Below, in pieces: positions 47,101 to 51,677 of a stretch of 64,000 nt of DNA. Location of the stretch: positions 372,001 to 436,000 of the forward strand of contig NZ_MTQO01000051.1 of NCBI RefSeq assembly GCF_001984155.1, written 5' to 3'. The notes beneath the pieces are model-generated. The model was given only the letters and a program-made list of their open reading frames with translations, was not told the DNA's origin and did not search any database. This stretch comes from Actinosynnema sp. ALI-1.44. Its GTDB lineage: Bacteria; Actinomycetota; Actinomycetes; Mycobacteriales; Pseudonocardiaceae. Position numbers and translations under genes: made by a program. Numbering within the stretch: the first letter of the stretch is position 1; each line of letters begins with the position of its first letter.

Positions 47101-47327
47101 GCATGGTGCGGGACGCGGTGGTACACAGCCTCGCGGCGCTGCTCGGTGCCCAGCCCTCAACCGTCGCGGCACACGCGAAGTTCACCGACCTCGGACTGGA
47201 CTCGCTGCTCGCCGTCGCGCTCACCAGGAAGCTGCACGTCGACCTCGGCATCGCGGTCACTCCGGCGGACGTCTGGGCGCACCCGTCACCGGCCGAACTG
47301 GCCAAGCACATCGATTCGTCGCTGTGA
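41154..47327 (+). CDS. Single-module fully reducing type I polyketide synthase (KS-AT-DH-ER-KR-ACP)
   Basis: 2057 residues, with AAAGGA before the ATG. KS ~12-440: catalytic Cys180 in VDGACASS, His in EAHGSGTPVGD and KTNIGHPES. AT ~565-880: Ser622 in GHSMGEA; the specificity region reads RMDVVQ upstream and AAHS downstream, closer to methylmalonyl-type than malonyl-type, but not decisive. DH ~900-1110: His922 in HTMRGIPLVP and Asp1079. ER ~1385-1700 with HSAAGGTG at 1520-1527. KR ~1720-1900: TGGTRGLG, Ser1851, Tyr1864, and LDD (B-type). ACP with Ser2017 in DLGLDSLLAV. No thioesterase or docking domain. Order and size equal mycocerosic acid synthase, so iterative chain elongation is likely. 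Leu330 is a TTA codon. Confidence 0.93.
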   Translation: MDEDSATGRQTPVAIIGTACRAPGGVTSAQELWQLLLDRRDVVRGSDPGRRWSDRERVVPADLANAAALRSGSFLDDIDLFDPGFFGVPAREAASVDPQHRLLLETMWETLEDAGVPPRSLAGSRTGVFIGISGADYARRFKLADFDVHHGISAVASGAPGRISYILDVNGPSLAVDGACASSLMAVHLACRSLHNGESDLALAGGVTVQLEWGGLIGFARAGALSTRGRCAAFDESADGFVRGEGCGMVALKRLTDAQRDGDHVLAVITGTAINHAGRVQGITQPSRGAQHAVIMAAMRAAGVTPHDVGYVEAHGSGTPVGDPIEFAALTDAYGKSGGPCVLGSLKTNIGHPESAAGVLGLIKAALAVQRGTIPANLHFTRWNPVIDTDGTRFVVPTATMPWDNSGRPRRAGVSAFGVTGANAHAIVEQAPQTLAPSRRPWAFSDQAMVFPVSAASTGGLAATARRLASHVEATRDPAADVARTLAAHRSHLSTRACVVASGRAELVSALRSVADRQDHPDVVTGPTTGPGMPVWVFSGHGSQWPGMARDLLDQEPAFTRMIDRLDAVASDAGVPVRRLLASGENLERMDVVQPVIFAVQTALARMWRDWGLRPAAVVGHSMGEAAAAVAAGMLTPEDGMRITLARSSLLQRVAGGCMAVVALPVEQVDAEIADVDGVSVAVVTAPASTVVAGDGPVVADLLRRWQDRGVFCKQIAVVVAAHSPQVDPILTEIADRTSWLKGTPATTPFYSTAGDPRETVTFDNKYWARNLRAPVRFDRACRALIEDGHRVFLELSPHPLLTQAVEETASAMGVPVVTTGSLTRDQNGRAAVCRAAAALHVVGAPVDLVAVNGGGTRVVLPPTAFDRSSYWQEPGYGPRDATAHMWLGECSAVPDADAEDGTRHVWPADLGTDRVEWLAQHTMRGIPLVPGAAHVELIVAASAAVLGCALDEIRLTDVRFERMLPLAAAVPVQVSATRSGGRLAVEVIQHTGSGWDRAAAATAARFEGPVDLNPALHPPENVAAPDELYASFRRIGLDTGPAFHSITATTDDGITRVEVPADAAIRTSAPHVHPVMFDGWVLSVAACLVRDDALDDSDEPWLPTGIGKVVLPAEPGRVAWVRSEARREGAAVTGSAALYDEAGQWVGALYDVTLIRNTRTMNTNTRLDHRLFEISLRQLPLPEQPTTGTTGEWVVVREPGDDDGVAERVAAALSKAGTRVTVHTDLSAVPACAGAVVWCATGDLDDLDRVTKVTTLLRAAGQPSRTWLLSQNARPVLDGDRTNPGVCALRGLLRVAAIEQPESAMTWVDSGGGTAGDVADIVAELTAGTAETEVAWRAGQRYVARMTRAPLASRPPRSAREIDVVVGEDEFVLRPHPDGGLDQLHLVATDQPPPVPGPGQVLVRPEACTVHFREILIALGIYPTDDGTPPALGSDAAGVVVAVGDGVDDLRPGDRVTTVITDGSGSMAAHCLVRADLTARVPDGFAAVDIVPSVLTYITAWHSLHDLARLRAGETVLVHSAAGGTGLAAIEVARLLGAEVIGTAGTEAKRRHLREHGVRHVFDSRSLDFAEQVSAATGGRGVDVVLNSLTGPAMRASLDLLAPAGRFIEIGKRDLYDGARMDLGKFRHGNTYTALDLVLTANEQPAVFRAAMRRVLAEIADGRLPLLPSVVVPVTDASEAFKQLASGDLIGRVTLTFPPVGQRIRVHAPTPGQVVREGAAYIVTGGTRGLGLEAARWLAESGAGRVVLGGRSELTPDAADVLDAVAATGCAVEVVRGDVTDPDTARRLVSAAGANLRGILHTAVVLDDAPLNAMSPDKLARAWHPKVTGLLNLHHAVQDIPLDWLVVFSSMSAMLGNAGQANYAAAGSWVDAFARWRHDQGLATLSVDWGAWGEAGRATDFAARGFDTIATADGFAALTALLRHQRVNVGVFDYQPELLFRAFPHALDHPLLADLRTGEAVDRAATSTLELRLEQPGPARASMVRDAVVHSLAALLGAQPSTVAAHAKFTDLGLDSLLAVALTRKLHVDLGIAVTPADVWAHPSPAELAKHIDSSL

Positions 47328-47328
47328 C

Positions 47329-47350
47329 TTGTCGAGTTTGGACTCGACAA
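47329..47350. terminator. Perfect hairpin directly after the PKS stop
   Basis: TTGTCGAGT-TTGG-ACTCGACAA, nine paired bases around a 4-base loop, starts two bases after the PKS stop codon. It may end the PKS transcript, although its right half overlaps a candidate promoter for the protease, so an operator role is also possible. Confidence 0.6.
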
Positions 47351-47360
47351 CCCCGGGTAG
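47336..47360 (+). promoter_or_regulatory. Candidate sigma-B/F-type promoter for the secreted protease
   Basis: GTTT (47336-47339), 15-bp spacer, GGGTAG (47355-47360), 44 bases before the protease ATG. The -35 element is inside the hairpin loop/right arm. Confidence 0.5.
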
Positions 47361-47404
47361 TCGATGAGTGTCCCTGTGCGACAACGGATGCAGAGGAGTT
47401 CACC

Positions 47405-48352
47405 ATGTGGCGGTCACGATCGTGGCGATGGCTGGCCGGTGCGGCGGCAGGCGTCGTGTCGCTGACTCTCGCGGTCGTTCCCGTGCACGCGGGTCCCGTT
47501 GGTGGCCCTGTCGCGACGACGCACCAGGCGGCGGACACCCCGGAATCCGCCGCCGCGGTGACGGAGTACTGGACTCCAGGGCGAATGCGTGACGCCGTGC
47601 CGATGGAGATGAACCTCCCGGCCGGGCAGCAGCTGCCGACGGCGTGGCTGACACCGCAGGCGGCGCAGGCGGGTGACCAGCACGGTGGCCCGTGGACGGC
47701 CGGGGGAGAGGTCGTCAAGACGGTGGGGCGAGTGTTCTTCACCTTCGAGGGCAAGCAGGCCTCGTGCAGTGGTGCGGCGGTGACGAGCGCGAACAAGAGC
47801 GTGGTGGTCACCGCCGGGCACTGTGTGCGGATGAAGGGGAACTGGCACCCGGACTGGGTGTTCGTTCCCGGCTACGTCGACGGCAACGCTCCGCACGGCA
47901 AGTGGCCCGCGAAGCAGTTGCAGGCCACGCCGCAGTGGACAGCGAAAGAGGAACTCAACTTCGACATGGGCGTCGCCGTGGTCAACCAGGTGGACGGCAA
48001 GAATCTCACCGACGTGGTCGGCGCGCAGGAGATCGCGTTCAACGAGCCGCGCAACCAGCGGATGCATTCGTTCGGCTACCCGGCGAAACCGCCCTACGAC
48101 GGCGCCAAACTCATCTACTGCAGCGGGGGGACGTTCACCGACATCCTGTTGACCCGCGACCACGGAATGCGGTGCAACCAGACCGGCGGGGCGAGCGGCG
48201 GTCCTTGGTTCCTCAGGTTCGACGAGGCCACCGGCAAGGGTGTGGTGAACTCCGTGAACAGCTTCAAGTACGGCATCATCAGCTTCTTGATGTTCGGGAC
48301 GTACTTCGGCAACGAGGCCAAGGCGGTGTACGAAGCCGCGCAGAAGGTCTGA
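47405..48352 (+). CDS. Secreted trypsin-like serine protease (S1 family)
   Basis: 315 residues. Signal peptide MWRSRSWRWLAGAAAGVVSL with cleavage after VPVHAG, then a ~80-residue propeptide. The catalytic triad is His in VVTAGHC, Asp in NFDMGVAVV and Ser in GGASGGPW. Cys pairs flank His (SCSGAAV...HC) and Ser (YCSGG...RCNQ), as in extracellular bacterial glutamyl-endopeptidase-like proteases. Strong SD (GAGGAG) 7 bases before the ATG. Exported nutrient-scavenging or signalling protease. Confidence 0.9.
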   Translation: MWRSRSWRWLAGAAAGVVSLTLAVVPVHAGPVGGPVATTHQAADTPESAAAVTEYWTPGRMRDAVPMEMNLPAGQQLPTAWLTPQAAQAGDQHGGPWTAGGEVVKTVGRVFFTFEGKQASCSGAAVTSANKSVVVTAGHCVRMKGNWHPDWVFVPGYVDGNAPHGKWPAKQLQATPQWTAKEELNFDMGVAVVNQVDGKNLTDVVGAQEIAFNEPRNQRMHSFGYPAKPPYDGAKLIYCSGGTFTDILLTRDHGMRCNQTGGASGGPWFLRFDEATGKGVVNSVNSFKYGIISFLMFGTYFGNEAKAVYEAAQKV

Positions 48353-48433
48353 CCCGTCGGCGCGGTGGAATCGTTTCGCCGGGCTGGGCAGCGGGCAACC
48401 CATTGTCGGATGGATCGACCAAAAGGAGGAGTT

Positions 48434-48676
48434 GTGGCCGCGACTCTCGACGGGCACCTGGTCCGCGATCCGCACGACCTGCACGCCAAGGTCGAAGCGC
48501 AACTCGACGTGGCCGCGGCCGAGGTCATGCGTCGATGCGCGAACGAGGTGGACTATCAGGTGGTTCGCCAGGCTGTTTCCGCCGCGTACGGCAGGCTGGC
48601 CGGTGAGGCCAGATTCCAGAGCTTCCTGCCGATCCTCGCTGCCAGGGCCGCGCACCGGGACCTCTGCGCGGAGTGA
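48434..48676 (+). CDS. Small three-helix-bundle dimerisation domain protein
   Basis: 80 residues from GTG with AGGAGGA upstream. LHAKVEAQLDVAAAEVMRRCA ... VDYQVVRQAVSAAYGRL ... FLPILAARAAHRDL has the three amphipathic helices of the domain that precedes the HD domain in the protein at 11792-12694. In Pseudonocardiales these domains often occur alone or fused to HD or STAS-like modules. Function unknown. Confidence 0.7.
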   Translation: MAATLDGHLVRDPHDLHAKVEAQLDVAAAEVMRRCANEVDYQVVRQAVSAAYGRLAGEARFQSFLPILAARAAHRDLCAE

Positions 48677-48963
48677 GTGCGTGCACCGAGCCGCGGTTGC
48701 CGGTGGCACGCAACAACGTTCGGGACAGGCGAACTGGCGACACGGCGGTCACCGGCCGGTACCCACACGAAGCTGACCCCGTCCCGGTCAGCACTGCGGT
48801 GAAGTCGGGTGCGTCAGGATCAGACCAGTCCGCAGGCCAGCAACCGCCCCCAAGTCCGGTCCACCGCACCGATCTGTTCGTTCGCCGCGGCCGGAGCGCC
48901 AGGGCTGCCGGATGACGGCGGTCGCGGTGACGCCGGGTCTGGGTGAGCCGTTCGCGGACTGTC
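48677..48963. other. Non-coding or decayed stretch
   Basis: No supported gene between the three-helix-bundle protein and the HD remnant. Open frames exist on both strands but none shows a domain, a ribosome site or consistent codon bias. Confidence 0.4.
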
Positions 48964-49090
48964 CTATGCCGTCCGAGCGAGTGAATGGTGCGCCACCAGG
49001 TTCGCCAACCGCGCCGGTGCGCTGGTGTCGCGCAGAAAGCGTGCCCCGTCCAACGGGTGGAACCCGGTGTCGGCGATGGTCGGCGGCAGA
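48964..49090 (-). pseudogene. Remnant of an HD-domain phosphohydrolase
   Basis: About 34 codons read TGFHPLDGARFLRDTSAPAR then LANLVAHHS. The segment aligns with DTGLHSLDGARYLRRVG ... CGLVAHHSG of the HD protein at 11792-12694. Only the central part of the HD domain is left, ended by a stop. It lies directly behind the cation exporter, so a deletion joined the two. Confidence 0.6.
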
Positions 49091-49777
49091 TCAGCAGCAG
49101 TGGTGACCACGCCAGGCCGCGCGGCCTTCCTTCGCGGCGACACCGGCGATGACGAGGGCGACGATCGGGTCGGCCCATGACCAGCCGAACAGCGAGTTGA
49201 CCAGCAGGCCGACCAGCAGCACGCCGGACAAGTAAGTGCACAGCAAGGTCTGCTTGGAATCGGCGACGGCGCTGGCCGAGCCGAGCTCGCGTCCGGCGTG
49301 CCGTTGCGCGGCCGACAAGAACGGCATGACCACCAGCGATACGGCCGCGAGCACGATGCCAACCGTGGAGTGGTCCGCGTCCTCGGCGCCGAGTAGGGAA
49401 CGCACGGATTCGACGGTGACGTAGGCGGCGAGCGCGAAGAACGACACCGCGATCACCTTCAACGCGGTCCGTTCGCGCCTCTCGGGATCGGTGCCGGAGA
49501 ACTGCCAAGCCACTGCGGTCGCTGAGGCGACCTCGATGACGGAGTCCAGGCCGAAGCCGATGAGTGCGGTGGAGGAGGCGATGGACCCGGCGGTGATGGC
49601 GACGATCGCTTCGATGACGTTGTAGGTGATGGTCGCGGCGACCAGCAACCGCACCCGGCGGTTGAGCGTCAGGCGTCGCTGCGGGTCCAGCGCCGTGAGT
49701 GGGGCGCGGCAGCCGTCCACCGGTGTGGCAGCAGCGGCGGTCAGGGGAAGGTTGATCCGTCCTGGCTCCGTGCTCAT
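49091..49777 (-). CDS. Cation diffusion facilitator-type metal transporter
   Basis: 228 residues with about six membrane helices. It follows the short actinobacterial cation-transporter form: RLLVAATITYNVIEAIVAITAG, the metal-site region STALIGFGLDSVIEVAS, and SAVADSKQTLLCTYLSG in the second half, ending WRGHHCC. The C-terminal Cys-Cys-His could bind metal. There is no large cytoplasmic domain, unlike classic CDF proteins. The start overlaps the CmtR-like gene stop by 4 bases, so it is co-transcribed with the metal sensor and presumably exports Cd2+/Pb2+ or Zn2+. Confidence 0.88.
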   Translation of the reverse strand: MSTEPGRINLPLTAAAATPVDGCRAPLTALDPQRRLTLNRRVRLLVAATITYNVIEAIVAITAGSIASSTALIGFGLDSVIEVASATAVAWQFSGTDPERRERTALKVIAVSFFALAAYVTVESVRSLLGAEDADHSTVGIVLAAVSLVVMPFLSAAQRHAGRELGSASAVADSKQTLLCTYLSGVLLVGLLVNSLFGWSWADPIVALVIAGVAAKEGRAAWRGHHCC

Positions 49778-50124
49778 CGTGACGTCTCCGCTGGTGCCTG
49801 CTCGCGGTGGTCGTTGCGGCAGGGCTCGGCGGTGTCGACGGCGAGCACGACTTTGACCAGCTCGCGTAGTGCTCGTGCGAGGTGGGCGTCGGCCAGGGTG
49901 TAGTGGACCTGGCGGCCTGCGTAGGTGGCCACGACCAGGCCGCAGCCGCGCAGGCAGGACAGGTGGTTGGACACGTTGGAGCGGGTCAGCTCCAGGTGGT
50001 CGGCGAGTTGTGCCGGGTAGCAGATCCCGTCCAGCAGCGCGACGAGGATGCGGCAGCGGGTGGGGTCGGCCAGTGCTTTGCCCAGCCGGGCCAGGGCGTC
50101 TTCCCGGACTTCACACTTCAGCAC
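49774..50124 (-). CDS. cmtR: Cadmium/lead-sensing ArsR/SmtB repressor, CmtR-like
   Basis: 116 residues. The winged HTH contains DPTRCRILVALLDGICYPAQLADHL and SNVSNHLSCLRGCGLV. Cys57, Cys61 and Cys102 are exactly the three metal ligands of mycobacterial CmtR (Cys57/61 in the recognition helix, Cys102 in the C-terminal tail), and the whole sequence is close to that family. It represses its own operon with the downstream transporter and is released by Cd(II) or Pb(II). A perfect inverted repeat ten bases upstream of the ATG is the probable operator. Confidence 0.92.
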   Translation of the reverse strand: MLKCEVREDALARLGKALADPTRCRILVALLDGICYPAQLADHLELTRSNVSNHLSCLRGCGLVVATYAGRQVHYTLADAHLARALRELVKVVLAVDTAEPCRNDHREQAPAETSR

Positions 50125-50133
50125 GCGTCGAAC

Positions 50134-50153
50134 AGTACAGCGTTCACTGTACT
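50134..50153. promoter_or_regulatory. Palindromic operator of the cmtR-exporter operon
   Basis: AGTACAG-N6-CTGTACT is a perfect 7-bp inverted repeat immediately upstream of the cmtR ATG. Its location and symmetry fit an ArsR-family dimer site; the TAC-rich arms overlap the expected promoter. Confidence 0.72.
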
Positions 50154-50239
50154 AAGTCACGCCGCTGGTTCATGGGGTTTCGCGCCGTCCGCCGCTACGA
50201 TCCAGTGCTGTGGTTGGCAGGCAGGCTCTTCATCCGCCC

Positions 50240-50746
50240 GTGAGCCCGGAGCGGATCACCGTGCTGAGCCGTGACGTGCCGCATCCGGGTGTCAGGGCCG
50301 GCCGGGTCGCCGCCTTCGAGTACGACATTCCCGAAGGCCGCTACGTCCGGCCGGGCGCTGGGCGCAGGCAGCGCGCTTTCCTGCTGCTCGACGAGTCGGC
50401 CCAGCTCTGCCAGCCGGTGATGTTCAAGCCGGAGCGAGCGGGCTGGTGGTACGTCGACCTGGTGGACATCCGCGAACAGGAGGACACCGTCCACGTGGTC
50501 GACCACTACGTGGACTTCATCGTCGGCCCGCCGGGACTTCCTTACCGGATACTGGATCTGCACGAGCTGGGTGAGGCGTTGACCTCCGGGGAGCTGACAC
50601 CCCACCAGGTCGCGCACGTCCTGGCCGCCATTCAGACGTTCGCCGACCGGCACCTGCAGGGCAAGGGCCACCACGGGCCCCAGTGGCCGGACTTCCCGCC
50701 GGCCGCGCTCGGGCCGGTGCGTGACATCGCGATCCCCAGGCCTTGA
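50240..50746 (+). CDS. DUF402 domain protein
   Basis: 168 residues (a GTG at 50210 would add ten). WWYVDLVDIREQEDTVHVVDHYVDFIV is the DUF402 core, with the DxYxD acidic cluster that binds divalent metal in FomD-like phosphatases/nucleotidases. The C-terminal ALTSGELTPHQVAHVLAAIQTF helix is also family-typical. FomD releases nucleotides from CMP-linked intermediates; here a general nucleotide/phosphate hydrolase role is inferred. Divergent from cmtR. Confidence 0.75.
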   Translation: MSPERITVLSRDVPHPGVRAGRVAAFEYDIPEGRYVRPGAGRRQRAFLLLDESAQLCQPVMFKPERAGWWYVDLVDIREQEDTVHVVDHYVDFIVGPPGLPYRILDLHELGEALTSGELTPHQVAHVLAAIQTFADRHLQGKGHHGPQWPDFPPAALGPVRDIAIPRP

Positions 50747-50826
50747 CCCAGTGGCGCGGGCGACTTCCCCGGAAGGTGCACCGGGACGCAGTTCCAGCGT
50801 CCGCGGTCACGCGACCTGGCAGGGCG

Positions 50827-51576
50827 TCAGCCGTAGCACGCGCCGACGGAGATGTTGACCTGAGTCGACGTGATGCTGCGGCCCATGTCCGACGCGACGA
50901 ACACGGCGACGTTGCCCACGTCGGCCATTGTCGCTGCGCGCTTGAACGGCGACGCGCCGATGATGCCCTGCCTGGCCCCTTCCCACTCGGGGCTGTCCGG
51001 GAAGGTGTCGACGATGCCCCCGGTCAGCAGCGTCACGGTGCGGATGCCGTGCGGCGCCAACTCCGCTGCCCACTGCCTGCGCAGCGACTCGACGGCGTCC
51101 ATGCCGATCTGCACGTTGCCCATGCTGGGGCTGGTGTTGGCGTGGTCCGACCCGCCGAAGAACAGCAGCACTCCGGACTGCTGCTTCACCATGTGCCGGG
51201 CCGCGGCCTTCGTCGTGATCAGCTGCGTGGTCAGCGCCTTGCCGATGGCCGCGACGAAGTCGGACGTCGAGATGTCGGCCAGCGGCTGGAAGATCGCCTC
51301 CTGGGTGATCAGGTTGATCGAGATGTCCACACTGCCGGTCTTCTCCGCGACGGCGTCGATGTGGTCGTTCACAGCCGACGCGTCCAGCGCGTCGACCACG
51401 GCTGTCTCGGCCTGGCCGCCCGCGGCGCGGATGCTGTCCGCGACCGTGTCGAGCTTCGCCGGCGTCCGACCGGCGAGGAACACCCGTGCGCCCTCGGCGG
51501 CGAAGGCACCTGCCATGGCGCCACCGATCGAGCCGCCGCCACCGTAGACCACCGCGGTCCTGTTCTCCAGCATCAT
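50827..51576 (-). CDS. SDR-fold protein lacking the canonical catalytic residues
   Basis: 249 residues. The nucleotide-binding motif is GGGGSIGGAMA, so NAD(P) binding is likely. The NNAG motif is replaced by INLI, the catalytic Ser region reads FFGGSDHAN, and where YxxxK should be the sequence is NVQIGMDAVE, so both Tyr and Lys are absent. The rest of the fold, including PHGIRTVTLLTGGIVDT, is well preserved, which argues for a functional non-classical SDR rather than decay. Two adjacent Met codons with GGAGAAG upstream. It follows the LAL regulator by 101 bp on the same strand. Confidence 0.8.
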   Translation of the reverse strand: MMLENRTAVVYGGGGSIGGAMAGAFAAEGARVFLAGRTPAKLDTVADSIRAAGGQAETAVVDALDASAVNDHIDAVAEKTGSVDISINLITQEAIFQPLADISTSDFVAAIGKALTTQLITTKAAARHMVKQQSGVLLFFGGSDHANTSPSMGNVQIGMDAVESLRRQWAAELAPHGIRTVTLLTGGIVDTFPDSPEWEGARQGIIGASPFKRAATMADVGNVAVFVASDMGRSITSTQVNISVGACYG

Positions 51577-51677
51577 CAGCTTCTCCTTTCGTTGCCGGAA
51601 AAGCTACGACCTGGTCACACCGGTTCACATCGGTCACGTGACTGGTGTGCGACCGCGTCGCCGGACTGGCGACCAAG

